A stretch of DNA of 64,000 bases from Ktedonobacteraceae bacterium (GTDB lineage Bacteria; Chloroflexota; Ktedonobacteria; Ktedonobacterales; Ktedonobacteraceae). Below are positions 1-8,989 of the stretch, piece by piece; within the stretch, counting starts at the first letter, position 1, and each line of letters opens with the position of its first letter. A program made the position numbers and the translations under genes. The stretch lies in contig DASRBN010000022.1 in NCBI GenBank assembly GCA_035653615.1, forward strand, positions 89,417 through 153,416. The letters are read 5' to 3'. Below the pieces are notes generated by a model. It was not told the origin of the DNA and did no database searches. It worked only from the letters and a program-made list of their open reading frames with translations.

Positions 1-2
1 AA

Positions 3-899
3 GCAGGTCAGGCGCAAGGCCTTGGTCAGCAACCCGGCGCGTGGGATGCGCAAAATGCTGCTCAACAGCAGGCAGGCGGTTGGGGAGCGCAGGGTGCTCA
101 ACAACCGGCAGGTGGCTGGGGAGCGCAGAGTGGTCAGCAGGCCGATGCCTGGGGAAGTCCGGCCTCATCCCCGCAGGGTAGCAGCGGCCAGCAAGCATGG
201 GGCGGAGTTCCAGTACAAACGTCTCAAGACCAATGGGGGCAACAGCAAGCGGCTCCTGCGTGGAATCAACCGGTCCAGCAGAACAATCAGCAGGCGCCCA
301 CTGCGTTTAGCGGCAGCGGTTCCGGCCAATCATGGGGACAACCCGCTCCGGCGGCCGATGCATGGGGGCAGCCCGCGCAGCCGCAGGCTGGCTGGGGTTC
401 AAATTTCCAGCAGCCGTCACCGGCTCAGTCCCCTTCTTCAGGGTCTGCACCTGGATGGCCGGGGCAGGGACAAGGATTCGCAGGGGCAGGAGCGGCGAAC
501 CCGATGCAAATGCCGGGACAGGGCTACAGCGCAGGTACACCTTTCGATAGCGAAGATAAGACAATTATGCGTAGTACAGGCCCACAGGCTCCAGGACGCC
601 TGGGTATTATACGCGTCGAGGAGGGGAAAGAGCCAGGGCGAGTCTATGAAGTGCGCAAAGATAGTCTTAGCATCGGACGTAGTCGTGAAAGCGATATCTT
701 CCTCGAAGACCTGGCGGTTTCACGCCTCCATGCCTCAATTGTCAACCTGGGCAATGGCAATTATGCGCTGAGAGATGAGGGAAGCGCCAATGGCACGAAA
801 GTCAACGGTCAGACTGTCAACAAGTACCAGCCTTACCCACTGCAGGAGGGAGATAAAATTCAACTCGGACAAACTGTATTAGTATTCGCCAAACGTTGA
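3..899 (+). CDS. FHA-domain protein with Gln/Gly/Trp-rich N-terminal region (5' truncated)
   Basis: The reading frame is open from the left edge to the stop at 897-899, so the gene starts upstream of the window. The visible N-terminal ~165 residues are low-complexity, rich in Gln, Gly, Ala and Pro, with regularly spaced Trp in short WG motifs such as GGWGAQ and AWGQP. The last ~100 residues are a forkhead-associated domain: the SIGRSRESDI strand-loop, the SRLHASI motif and GSANGTKVNG are the canonical phosphothreonine-binding signatures. FHA domains bind pThr peptides, and the Ser/Thr kinase gene that begins 14 bases downstream is the obvious partner, probably in the same operon. The Trp/Gln-rich part is probably disordered and could mediate assembly. 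The FHA call is secure; the role of the repeat region is unknown. Confidence 0.85.
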   Translation, partial: AGQAQGLGQQPGAWDAQNAAQQQAGGWGAQGAQQPAGGWGAQSGQQADAWGSPASSPQGSSGQQAWGGVPVQTSQDQWGQQQAAPAWNQPVQQNNQQAPTAFSGSGSGQSWGQPAPAADAWGQPAQPQAGWGSNFQQPSPAQSPSSGSAPGWPGQGQGFAGAGAANPMQMPGQGYSAGTPFDSEDKTIMRSTGPQAPGRLGIIRVEEGKEPGRVYEVRKDSLSIGRSRESDIFLEDLAVSRLHASIVNLGNGNYALRDEGSANGTKVNGQTVNKYQPYPLQEGDKIQLGQTVLVFAKR

Positions 900-913
900 T
901 GCGTTAAAGCGGT

Positions 914-2059
914 ATGCAACGTGACCCCTTAATCGGGACAATGCTTGGCAAGTATAAGATCCTGGCCCCCCTCGGCCAGGGTGGAATGGCTCGTGTCTAT
1001 AGAGCACGTCAGGAGAACCTTGATCGTGAAGTGGCAGTCAAGGTTCTTCCGCCCTGGTATGCTTCGGATCCTAACTTTGTCGAACGCTTTACGCAGGAAG
1101 CCAAATTAGTTGCCGGGCTCTCCCATCCTAATATCGTGACCGTCCATGATGCCAGCCAGCAAAATGGCCACCTGTATATTGTGATGCAACTGGTGGATGG
1201 GGGAACCCTGAAGCAGCAGCTTGATATCCTGCATCTTACCGGTGGGTCGAATATGCCCTTTATGGATTTGCTGGAGGCCAACCGTATATTTCAGCAGCTT
1301 GCGAGCGCCCTGGCATACGCGCACGAGCAAGGTATCGTTCATCGCGATATCAAGCCGGTCAATGTCTTGATGGACCGCACGGGCAGGCCTATCCTCTCGG
1401 ATTTCGGCATAGCAAAAGTGCTTCAAGGGAATAAAGGGCTGACCCGCCCGGGAGCAGGCGTAGGGACACCCGAATATATGTCGCCGGAGCAATGCATGGG
1501 GGGACCGGTAGACGGAAGAGCGGATATTTACGCGCTTGGCGTGATGTTGTTCGAGGCCCTTACCGGGCGTACTCCTTTCGTGGGAGAAAACTATCATGCT
1601 ATCGCTCATAGTCATATTTATGAACCACCGCCCGACCCCTGCATGTTCAATCCATCTATTCCTTTACCGGTACGCGATGTGATTATTACCACGCTACAGA
1701 AAAGGCCTGAGATGCGCTACCAAAACGCGAGCGAGCTGGCAAATGCGCTCGATATGGCGGTGACTGCCTCGAATAAGCATGCTTCCATTCCGCGAACAAG
1801 CAGCTTTATTGATCGCGTTCCTACAAGGCCTATAACTCCCTCGGATTTTGAGGCTAGCAATTCAAGCGCGGGGAATCACAAGGGCCAGCCCTACACGGTT
1901 CAAGCCATGTATCCTTGCCCCAATTGCCATTCGGCTAATAAGCCAGAAGTGAGCTATTGCATTCGCTGTGGCTCCTACATGAATCTTTGTTCCAATTGCT
2001 ATCGCGCGAATCGTGCTAAAGATCGTTTCTGCACGCGCTGCGGGCAACAATTGCAATGA
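914..2059 (+). CDS. Ser/Thr protein kinase with C-terminal double zinc ribbon
   Basis: A 381-residue Hanks-type kinase. Visible motifs are the Gly-rich loop (LGQGGMARVY, residues 20-29), catalytic Lys43 (VAVKV), the HRD loop with His143-Arg-Asp145 followed by IKPVN, the DFG motif in SDFGIAK, and the P+1 loop GTPEYMSPEQ. After about residue 270 there is a linker and then two CxxC...CxxC zinc ribbons (from CPNC to CTRCGQQ at the C-terminus). No transmembrane segment is apparent, so the protein is probably cytoplasmic, unlike PASTA kinases. It lies just after the FHA gene, which suggests a kinase/phospho-reader pair. The kinase call is secure. The zinc ribbons may mediate protein contacts; targets are unknown. 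Confidence 0.93.
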   Translation: MQRDPLIGTMLGKYKILAPLGQGGMARVYRARQENLDREVAVKVLPPWYASDPNFVERFTQEAKLVAGLSHPNIVTVHDASQQNGHLYIVMQLVDGGTLKQQLDILHLTGGSNMPFMDLLEANRIFQQLASALAYAHEQGIVHRDIKPVNVLMDRTGRPILSDFGIAKVLQGNKGLTRPGAGVGTPEYMSPEQCMGGPVDGRADIYALGVMLFEALTGRTPFVGENYHAIAHSHIYEPPPDPCMFNPSIPLPVRDVIITTLQKRPEMRYQNASELANALDMAVTASNKHASIPRTSSFIDRVPTRPITPSDFEASNSSAGNHKGQPYTVQAMYPCPNCHSANKPEVSYCIRCGSYMNLCSNCYRANRAKDRFCTRCGQQLQ

Positions 2060-2108
2060 CAATCTACCAGGGCGCAACTTTTGTATGATCTCCAGGTATT
2101 AGCGGGCG

Positions 2109-2618
2109 CTACTCATACACGAATTCATCCGCCTGGGGAGCCGAAACACGTTCAAGGGTTTCACGCTGCTCATCGATACGCTTGCGATGTAGCATGGCAC
2201 GCTGTTCTGCACTGAGGGCCAGTATAGTACGAATGCGCTCGACGATCATACGTGGCTGTGTTGGTTTTGTCATGTATTCTATAGCACCCTTTTCAAAGCC
2301 ACGCACCTGTTCTCCCAAATTGTTGAGCGCGGTCAGCACCAGAACAGGTATGGATGAAAGGGGAGGTGGCTGAGACTCTGGCTGTGCTGCATTGAGCCAG
2401 TCCAAAACGGCCCAGCCATCGACCGGCTGCATCATGAGATCGAGTACGATCAGGTCTGGACAAAATTCTGGGACGACCTGTATGGCTTCGCTGCCGTCCG
2501 ATGCGCTCAACACCTCGAAACCGGCGTGCTTGAGATAGACGCCCAATATCTGCTTGATGTCGAAGTCATCCTCAACGATCAGAATACGGGCCGCCTCTTT
2601 ACTTGTGGTTGCTTTCAT
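2109..2618 (-). CDS. Single-domain response regulator
   Basis: A 169-residue CheY-like receiver. The acidic pair is in ILIVEDD, the phosphoacceptor is Asp60 (IVLDLMM), the conserved Thr lies in the VLVLTAL strand and the conserved Lys in MTKP. No DNA-binding output domain follows; the ~40 residue tail is charged and helical. The start chosen is the ATG at 2618, which has GGAGG seven bases upstream; a longer frame to 2651 lacks a ribosome site. It follows the sensor kinase gene by about 38 bases on the same strand, so the two are very likely cotranscribed and cognate. With no output domain it probably acts by protein-protein contact or as a phosphorelay intermediate. Confidence 0.88.
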   Translation of the reverse strand: MKATTSKEAARILIVEDDFDIKQILGVYLKHAGFEVLSASDGSEAIQVVPEFCPDLIVLDLMMQPVDGWAVLDWLNAAQPESQPPPLSSIPVLVLTALNNLGEQVRGFEKGAIEYMTKPTQPRMIVERIRTILALSAEQRAMLHRKRIDEQRETLERVSAPQADEFVYE

Positions 2619-2656
2619 TTTGTTCACCTCCGCCGCTACTTTTGTTTCCACAACGT

Positions 2657-4792
2657 TTATGATCGCCGTATGAGTGGTGCATGTGGGAAAGATACTTCTG
2701 CCCTGGTGCGTGCAGGCGTTTCCCCGGTACGACTCAAATGAAACTGACCACCCAGGTCGCCAATGAGATTGCGAATCAGTGACACGCCAAGACTTTCACC
2801 GTTTTCTTCTTCGGGCGGTTCAAATGGCTTGTTGCCGTTATCGATTACTTCGACGCTGATCCAGCCACCTTCTTCACGACCGCGAATGAGGATAGTTCCT
2901 TCTTTCATGCCCTGCATGCCGTGTTTAATAGCATTGGAAACCATTTCATTCAAAACCAGGGCGAGAATGACCACCGCGCGTGAAGGAATGACGATAGGAC
3001 AGGGTTCCACCTGGAATGAAATGTGTGTTTCGGGTGGACGGAGATTGGCATTGGCGACGCCGACGATTTTACGGGCGATATCATCCACCCGCGCTTCGCT
3101 GACCTCTTCATGAGAAAGCAGGTCATGCGTTGCCGCCAATCCTTGAATACGGTTGACGCTTTCGGCCAGGATAGTGCGCACCTCTGGTGATTTTGTGCGA
3201 CGCCTCTGTAGGGAGAGCAGTCCGGCTACATTGGCAAGATTGTTCTTGACACGGTGATGCAGTTCCCGCAGCAAGGCTGACTTCAGCTCAAGGCCGCGGC
3301 GTGTCTCTTCATACAGGCGCGCATTGTCGATGGCGATAGCTGCTTCATTAGCAAAGGTGATGACAAGCTGCTGTTGCTCCTGGCTCAGGAGATGACGATG
3401 GCTGCTATAGACGCAAATACAGCCCAGAACCGTGCCTTTTGCTTGCAGCGGTACGCACAAAACAGAGTGAATATCGGCTGACACAAATGGGTCATGACGG
3501 AGAAAACATTGCTCATCGTTCTGAAAGCAATCGACGCGCATGCTGGGCTGTTTTGTCTGTACTGCTCTGCCGGCGCAGCAATGGCCGACGGGCACGCGAA
3601 TGTCTCGTACATCTGAATTGTTGAAGCCATAGTGGGCCAGCACCTGCAGGTGTTGCTTTTGCGTGTCCAGTTCAAAGATACAGGAACGTTCCGCTCCGCT
3701 CAGTTGAACGGCCTGCGTGGTAATGATCTGGAGGACGCGATCCAGTTCGAGAGTGGAGGCGATGACCGAGGTCACGCGATGAATGGTAGAAAGTTCATGT
3801 ACCTTGCGCCTGAGTTGTTCATCGGTTTGTTCATAGAGCCGTCCATTTTCGGTATTGATGGCAATGATACCGGCAACCACTTCGATGAAGTCCATTTCCT
3901 CGGAGGTGAAGTCGCGAGGTTCGAGGGTCTGGACGCTGATGACACCGATGAGCCGCTCGACATTGCCGAAAAAGATGATGGGCAAGACGATGAGGCCGCG
4001 ATATTCGGGGCCATAGGCTCGCGCTTCCGAGGCAAAATGCTGGTCGGCAATGGCGTCACGCACGAGCAAGGGATGGCCTTTCTCCGCTACTCGACCGCTG
4101 TATCCCTCGCCCAGGCGCAGCAAGAAATGCAGACCGCCGAGGGGACGAGGGCCGTTGGTGGCATGGAGGGTGAGGATACGCTGCATCTCATCGTAGAAAA
4201 AAATCGAGCAGAGGTCGGCGTCCAACTCATCAGCAACAATCCTGGCAATGGTCTCAAGCGTCTGATCGAGATCAGTTGTGGAATTGCTGACACTGTTGAT
4301 GCGCTGGATGGCATGGAGACGACGCTGCGTGTGGAGCTGCAGGCGCTTATGCTCGGTGGTCAATGTATCGGTGAAGGATTGATAACCGCGCGTGAGAGCA
4401 AGAATAGAGAGCGATTGGACCTGGTGCAGGTGTGCCAGGGCTTCGGGCAACAGGTGGGCATCGGATGCTTCTGTTGTGAAAATTTCCTGGATGGCCTGAA
4501 AGAGGGCAGAGACGTATAATTGCAGACCCTGCAGGCGCGTTTCCAGTTTGCCGCCCTGTTCGGCGAGGGCGCGACCGGATTGTTCAAAACGCGCGATAAA
4601 GTCAGGGTTGTCGCTGCTGATGAGGGCATTGAGGAGTAAGGAGGCGTCGCTACCTTCTTCAGGGCCGGAATGCGCGCCGGAGGCTTGCTGTAAAGCGGCA
4701 CGTAACCTGCCCGTATGCTGGTTGAGTATATGTTCGACCTGTTGCTCTGCGCTGTAGTGTATCACCCTTTTTTCCCTTGCCCCATATTCCAC
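2657..4792 (-). CDS. Tandem-GAF sensor histidine kinase (HisKA_2 type)
   Basis: A 711-residue soluble sensor. Order: a ~160-residue helical N-terminal region, GAF domain 1 (about 165-320), GAF domain 2 (about 335-490) with a His-Cys-Cys motif in VGHCCAGRA, then a HisKA_2 dimerisation/phosphoacceptor helix (LRELHHRVKNNL, His512/His513) and a HATPase_c domain with the N box LNEMVSNAIKHG and G boxes. HisKA_2 kinases often sense light or redox through GAF or PAS domains. No chromophore Cys is evident beyond the HCC motif, so the ligand is unknown. The start at 4792 is GTG; another GTG at 4765 with an AGGGA upstream is equally possible. It is paired with the downstream single-domain receiver. Confidence 0.9.
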   Translation of the reverse strand: MEYGAREKRVIHYSAEQQVEHILNQHTGRLRAALQQASGAHSGPEEGSDASLLLNALISSDNPDFIARFEQSGRALAEQGGKLETRLQGLQLYVSALFQAIQEIFTTEASDAHLLPEALAHLHQVQSLSILALTRGYQSFTDTLTTEHKRLQLHTQRRLHAIQRINSVSNSTTDLDQTLETIARIVADELDADLCSIFFYDEMQRILTLHATNGPRPLGGLHFLLRLGEGYSGRVAEKGHPLLVRDAIADQHFASEARAYGPEYRGLIVLPIIFFGNVERLIGVISVQTLEPRDFTSEEMDFIEVVAGIIAINTENGRLYEQTDEQLRRKVHELSTIHRVTSVIASTLELDRVLQIITTQAVQLSGAERSCIFELDTQKQHLQVLAHYGFNNSDVRDIRVPVGHCCAGRAVQTKQPSMRVDCFQNDEQCFLRHDPFVSADIHSVLCVPLQAKGTVLGCICVYSSHRHLLSQEQQQLVITFANEAAIAIDNARLYEETRRGLELKSALLRELHHRVKNNLANVAGLLSLQRRRTKSPEVRTILAESVNRIQGLAATHDLLSHEEVSEARVDDIARKIVGVANANLRPPETHISFQVEPCPIVIPSRAVVILALVLNEMVSNAIKHGMQGMKEGTILIRGREEGGWISVEVIDNGNKPFEPPEEENGESLGVSLIRNLIGDLGGQFHLSRTGETPARTRAEVSFPHAPLIRRS

Positions 4793-4992
4793 ATGACGAA
4801 GCGGGTGGATGAAATTGAATGCCGTTGCTCAATGCCATTGCTTCGCTGCATCTAGATGCAATTCATAATCTTCTATTGGCTTAATTGTAGTTGAGGTGCG
4901 CTTTTCTGTCAAGGCGTACCGGCTAACCCATTTTGGTTGCTTACTTACCGGCAACACCTTTGTACGTTACAGATGACATGGAGGATCGAACC

Positions 4993-5754
4993 ATGAGATG
5001 CACGAATTGCGGATGGCCACTCTCACCGTTACGAACGATGACGAATTGTCCAAGATGTGGAGCTGCAATAGGTTCAAATTCGAAACCGCAGCCGGTATTT
5101 GCCCCGTATGAGAATGGGCATCCAGAGGTATCCGGGCCAATAGTCGGAATTAGCAGGGCGCAAACCGGGCCGGTGCGACGTATCAATAGAAAGAGCAATA
5201 CCCGACTGGGTTTTAGTGTAGCTGCGCTGTGTGTGATCACCGGAGGCTTGCTACTGATCTTCGTTTACTTCCTCGGAATGTCAGGCTCTGGAGGCAGTCC
5301 GAATGCCAGTACAGGAAGTCTGAATACTCAAAGCATGCTCGTTTCTCCCACGCCAGCATCTCCTTCCCCTTCGCCTACGAATACTCCCACGCCGACGGCT
5401 ATTCCTTTTCCTGGGCAACAATATATTGATCATGCGCAAATGGCGAGCGCGATAGATGCAAAGACTGAACTGCCTACACAACTTTCCACTACCTTTGCAA
5501 TCAACACGAGGATCTACGTTACGTTTCAGTTGCACCCTCCTGTACATGGTGGGGCCGTGTGCTTATTATGGTACCTGAATGGCAGGCAGGTGACAAACTA
5601 CCAGTTTGCGGTAAGTCAGTATACCCATAACAGTTATTCTTACGCGATTTACGGCAGTGCCGGGCCGGCTTCCGTTGAGGTCTACTGGGCAAGTTCAACC
5701 TCGTGTGTGGATGAGCAACTGGCGCAACGGCTGAATTTCACGGTGACGATCTAA
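4993..5754 (+). CDS. Zinc-ribbon, single-pass membrane protein
   Basis: A 253-residue protein starting at ATG 4993, which has GGAGG eight bases upstream. It begins with a CxxC...CxxC zinc ribbon (MRCTNCG ... CPRCGAAIG), then a basic stretch, a transmembrane helix around residues 72-95 (LGFSVAALCVITGGLLLIFV), a Ser/Pro/Thr-rich spacer, and a ~120-residue extracellular domain with paired Cys residues. The topology suggests the zinc ribbon is cytoplasmic and the C-terminal domain outside. The family is not recognised. The same layout (ribbon, helix, Thr/Pro linker, secreted domain) recurs in the protein at 46203-47135, which supports it as a real gene class in this genome. Confidence 0.72.
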   Translation: MRCTNCGWPLSPLRTMTNCPRCGAAIGSNSKPQPVFAPYENGHPEVSGPIVGISRAQTGPVRRINRKSNTRLGFSVAALCVITGGLLLIFVYFLGMSGSGGSPNASTGSLNTQSMLVSPTPASPSPSPTNTPTPTAIPFPGQQYIDHAQMASAIDAKTELPTQLSTTFAINTRIYVTFQLHPPVHGGAVCLLWYLNGRQVTNYQFAVSQYTHNSYSYAIYGSAGPASVEVYWASSTSCVDEQLAQRLNFTVTI

Positions 5755-5797
5755 AGGCATGATTGTGGAGTTTGACAAAATAATCAGGAATCCCGGC

Positions 5798-5839
5798 AGG
5801 GGCCGATGAATCGGCAGCAGGCACGATTCATCGGCCCCT
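5798..5839. repeat. Palindromic intergenic repeat, family B
   Basis: An inverted repeat with arms AGGGGCCGATGAATCG and CGATTCATCGGCCCCT around a 10-base loop. It lies between convergent genes and could act as a bidirectional terminator. Related copies occur at 46149-46190 and 47385-47410. Confidence 0.75.
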
Positions 5840-5873
5840 ACGGCTCCGCCGCGGATTAAATTCTTCAAGTGCA

Positions 5874-6770
5874 TTATCGCGCTCCAAGCAGTATTTGCGC
5901 CAGCCGATCGCGTTCGGGCTGTGTTAATGGTTGCAGGGGAGAACGAGGACGGCCACCATAGCCGGCGGTAAGTTCGAGCGCGGCCTTGAGCCCGGGTACG
6001 TTATAGGTGGCGGTGACGGCGGTATTGGCGGGTACGAGGCGCGCCTGCAAGCGCCGGGCTTCTGCGAGCTTGCCGGCATTGAAGAGCGCCTGTACCTGGC
6101 AGACTTCGCGAGGAAAGATGTTGGCAAGCGCGGCGACGGCTCCAATCGCTCCAACGGTCAGGGCCGGCAGGAGATAGCCTGCGCTGCCGGCAAAGACGCG
6201 GAAGTGAGCCGGGGCCTGAGCGACGATTTGCGCCAGTTTGGCTATGTTTCCCGCGCTATCTTTGATACCGGCGATGTTGGGGTGTTCGGCTAGCGTGCTG
6301 ACGAGGGCGGCATCCAGGTCGATGCCCGCGGTATTGGCGGGCATGTTATAGATGACAATGGGCAGTGGGCTGGCATCGGCAACAGTGCGATAGTGAGCGA
6401 GCAGGGCCTGGGAATCCATGTGGCTTTTGAAATAGAAAGGCGGTAGGACGAGCGCGATGTTGGCTCCGGCTCGTGCCGCCAGGTGACAGTAGGCGATAGT
6501 AGTGCGTGTCGATTGTTCTCCGCAGCCTGCCAGGATAGGTATGGTTTCGTCGGCTGTGGCTCGCGCCGTTTCGATCAGTTGCGTTCGTTCATCAGGTGTG
6601 AGATGAGGCGCTTCCCCGTTGGAACCCATGACGACATAGCCGGCGATGCCGGTTTGCGCGAGATTCTGGATATGCCGGCGGAATGTGGCAAGATCGAGTT
6701 CTTCCTGGGTGTCAAAGAATGTGGGCAAGGGGGGATAAATACCGGCTGGCAGAATGAATGTGTTGACCAT
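5874..6770 (-). CDS. Dihydrodipicolinate synthase/N-acetylneuraminate lyase family aldolase
   Basis: A 298-residue class I aldolase with a TIM-barrel fold. Family motifs: the substrate carboxylate loop in GSNGEAPHLT (about 48-57), the proton-relay Tyr in VIYNMPANT and the Schiff-base Lys in GIKDSAGN (about residue 168). Length matches the family (290-310). The superfamily includes DapA, N-acetylneuraminate lyase, 2-keto-3-deoxygluconate aldolase and 4-hydroxy-2-oxoglutarate aldolase. The GSNGE loop, rather than the GTTGE usual in DapA, hints at a non-DapA substrate, perhaps 4-hydroxy-2-oxoglutarate. No lysine-biosynthesis genes are adjacent, so substrate specificity stays open. Confidence 0.88.
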   Translation of the reverse strand: MVNTFILPAGIYPPLPTFFDTQEELDLATFRRHIQNLAQTGIAGYVVMGSNGEAPHLTPDERTQLIETARATADETIPILAGCGEQSTRTTIAYCHLAARAGANIALVLPPFYFKSHMDSQALLAHYRTVADASPLPIVIYNMPANTAGIDLDAALVSTLAEHPNIAGIKDSAGNIAKLAQIVAQAPAHFRVFAGSAGYLLPALTVGAIGAVAALANIFPREVCQVQALFNAGKLAEARRLQARLVPANTAVTATYNVPGLKAALELTAGYGGRPRSPLQPLTQPERDRLAQILLGAR

Positions 6771-7015
6771 GCTTTGTCTGCTCCTACTATGCTATAGCCC
6801 ATTAGGAGATGATTATATCACAGAAAACATGAGGGAATTCACAATCCGGCTGTGCCATAAGGCATAGCGCGTCCACCAGAAATGAGCGTATAGTTCGTAC
6901 ATGAGAATGAATCCATAGAAAATGTTTTGAAAGGCATGATGCCTCACAAAAATTTCAATAGTCTAGCTCAATAATGACGAAGGAAAAATTACTAAACGAA
7001 AAAAGGAGAAAGCAG

Positions 7016-7864
7016 ATGAAAGTTAATGGTATCAAGCGATTTGTAGCAGGTGTAGCAATTGTTGCTCTTATGGCGCTATTTAGCGCGTGTGCGGGGGTGA
7101 GTACAAATGGAGGCAACGGCAATTTAAGTCTGTCAGGTTCGGTGGTGTCTGTGAATCCTCAGAATCATAGCGTGACGCTGGAGATCAATGGGCAGCAGAA
7201 GACGATCAATGGCCTTACCGATCAGGAAGTGTCCTTGTTGCAGGGTCAGGTAGGCAAGCCGTACACGATCCAGGTGACGCAGAACAGCGACGGCTCATAT
7301 GAGATTGTTACGGGCACTCAACCGATGGAAGAGGGCACACCCGAAGCTGGAGAGACTCCTGGTACGAATCAGACGCCCGAGACGAATGAGCCCGGCAGTA
7401 TCAATTTTACCGGCAAGGTGCTGAGCGTGAGTGGCAGCAGCATTACGGTGAGCCTGCCAGATGGCTCGTCCTTGACGGCGAGTATTGTGAATGGGCAGAC
7501 CGATGAGTCGGATTTCAACGGCCAGCGGATTACCAATGGTCAGCTTATTCAGGTCGAGGCGACGGCCAATGCGAATGGCAGCTTCCTGGCTTCGAAACTG
7601 TCGCCAACCGATAGTGGAGATACCACGAATCAGAATGTGGTGGATTTCCAGGGTGTTACAACCAGCGCGGTTGGTTCCGACCATGTGATTCATTTCGCGG
7701 TGGGCAATAAGAGCTTCAGCTATACCATCGGCGCGAATGCGGACCTGAGCGATTTCAACGGCAACCCACAGTCCATCGCCAAAGGGGTGAGCGTAAAAGT
7801 CCAGGTGACGTTCAATGGCACGGTAGGCGCTGTGACGAAAGTGGATAATGCGAGCAATTCGTAG
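7016..7864 (+). CDS. Lipoprotein with repeated DUF5666-like beta domains
   Basis: A 282-residue protein starting at ATG 7016, which has AAAGGAG upstream. It has a lipoprotein signal peptide: basic MKVNGIKRF, a hydrophobic core, and the lipobox LFSAC with Cys near residue 25. After a Gly/Asn-rich spacer there are three similar beta-rich repeats, each built around the pattern G-x-V-x-S-V-x-x-x-x-I-T-V followed by a G-x-x-V-x-V-x-x-T strand. This resembles DUF5666. The middle linker is rich in Gly, Thr, Pro and Glu. It is presumably anchored on the outer face of the membrane. Its function is unknown; the fold suggests a binding or structural role rather than an enzyme. Confidence 0.75.
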   Translation: MKVNGIKRFVAGVAIVALMALFSACAGVSTNGGNGNLSLSGSVVSVNPQNHSVTLEINGQQKTINGLTDQEVSLLQGQVGKPYTIQVTQNSDGSYEIVTGTQPMEEGTPEAGETPGTNQTPETNEPGSINFTGKVLSVSGSSITVSLPDGSSLTASIVNGQTDESDFNGQRITNGQLIQVEATANANGSFLASKLSPTDSGDTTNQNVVDFQGVTTSAVGSDHVIHFAVGNKSFSYTIGANADLSDFNGNPQSIAKGVSVKVQVTFNGTVGAVTKVDNASNS

Positions 7865-7878
7865 CATATACATGTAAG

Positions 7879-7936
7879 GAGAGGGTAGCCTGAGCGGTGG
7901 AGACGGTTCGTCCTCCACCGCTCAGGCTACCCTCTC
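7879..7936. terminator. Long hairpin, bidirectional terminator
   Basis: A near-perfect stem of about 24 bp (arms GAGAGGGTAGCCTGAGCGG and its complement) with a short loop lies between convergent genes ending at 7864 and 7941. There is no long T run, so termination efficiency is uncertain. Confidence 0.7.
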
Positions 7937-7940
7937 TTGC

Positions 7941-8828
7941 TTATCTCAGCGTCAAAACGAAGACACCAAGAATTAGCACGATTACTACAAACACACTGAT
8001 CCACAGAATGGCAGCGCGACGCGCGGCAGCGGCGCGCAGTGTGTCCACACGCGTATTTTCGGCTGGGCACCATTGCGATCTCCTGCAATTTGGGCAGAGC
8101 GGGAAGAGTTCGTAGGGCTGGTAGGGTCTGCCCTGGCCGATGATTTTGTCATGTATTTCTTCGCTCTCGAAGACGGCCGAACAATGGGTGCAGCGTAAAA
8201 GCAGGTATTCGCTCCAATCGCCGGCCTTACATGATGGACAGGCGGCATCATCATTGGTCGCGCGATTGGCTGGGGAGGTGGCCATCCACCGGTAATGGCA
8301 GCGATGACAGTAGTTGGTTGTCCGGTTCGTACTTTTCTTCTCATCGCCGCGCAGCAGGCCAGTTTGCCGCAATGTGGAGGCCTCTGCTGGTGAAAGGCTG
8401 TAGTTTATATCATCCAGGTCGATAAAAATGGTCGAAGGAAGTGGCTCGCTCAAGTCTGGAAAGGCGAAGTGGCGCGGCCTGCCTTGCCCTGAAGAGGTCC
8501 TGGCCCTATGCTGCGCGGAAGTCGTTGATGTGGTTTCTGCTGAAAAACCCGTATAATAGCCGTGCTGCGTTGCGGCGGTGTGCAAACCAGAGGAGCTATC
8601 AAGCAGGTGATTGGAGCGTTGAGCGTCATAAGTTCTGCGTGCAGCGGGGTCGCTCAAGGTTTGATAGGCAAGCAAAAGCAGGCGCATGCGCTCTTCGGCA
8701 TCCGCGCCTTTGTAGACATCGGGATGATATTGCAAAGCCAGCTTCTTAAAAGCGGTTTTGATTGCGCCTTCGGAGGCGTGGGAATCGACGCCTAGCACGG
8801 CGTAATAGTCGATAAAGGTTTTATCCAT
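7941..8828 (-). CDS. Tail-anchored J-domain protein with zinc ribbons
   Basis: A 295-residue protein. The N-terminal J domain (about 6-70) has the invariant HPD motif (YHPDVYKG), so it should stimulate the ATPase of a DnaK-type Hsp70. A low-complexity region follows, then two cysteine pairs of a zinc ribbon (CHRCHYRW ... CPSC), a second ribbon (CTHC ... CPNC), and a C-terminal transmembrane helix (ILWISVFVVIVLILGVFVL) ending two residues before the C-terminus. There is no Gly/Phe region or DnaJ C-terminal substrate domain, so this is a type III J-protein rather than DnaJ itself. It would recruit Hsp70 to the membrane. The zinc ribbons may select clients; that part is inference. Confidence 0.87.
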   Translation of the reverse strand: MDKTFIDYYAVLGVDSHASEGAIKTAFKKLALQYHPDVYKGADAEERMRLLLLAYQTLSDPAARRTYDAQRSNHLLDSSSGLHTAATQHGYYTGFSAETTSTTSAQHRARTSSGQGRPRHFAFPDLSEPLPSTIFIDLDDINYSLSPAEASTLRQTGLLRGDEKKSTNRTTNYCHRCHYRWMATSPANRATNDDAACPSCKAGDWSEYLLLRCTHCSAVFESEEIHDKIIGQGRPYQPYELFPLCPNCRRSQWCPAENTRVDTLRAAAARRAAILWISVFVVIVLILGVFVLTLR

Positions 8829-8989
8829 CGGTTTCGGCGGCTACAAGGATCGCCATTCAGGTTTATACGTACATAAAGACGAAAAAGCCTGGAAATTCTC
8901 CATAAAAACAGGTATCGTATCTATTAGTTAGACGTATGAGCAGTGGAAATGTTGCAAGCAGACAGAGCCGGTAAAGGAGGGGCAGGATT

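Noticed and set aside
22..771. Plus-strand open frame (249 aa) at the left edge
   Set aside because: Very Arg-rich and in a different frame from the FHA gene; a shadow created by the repetitive GC-rich FHA N-terminus.
3632..4519. Plus-strand open frame (295 aa) opposite the GAF sensor kinase
   Set aside because: It is a shadow of the minus-strand kinase gene; no recognisable domain and no start signals.
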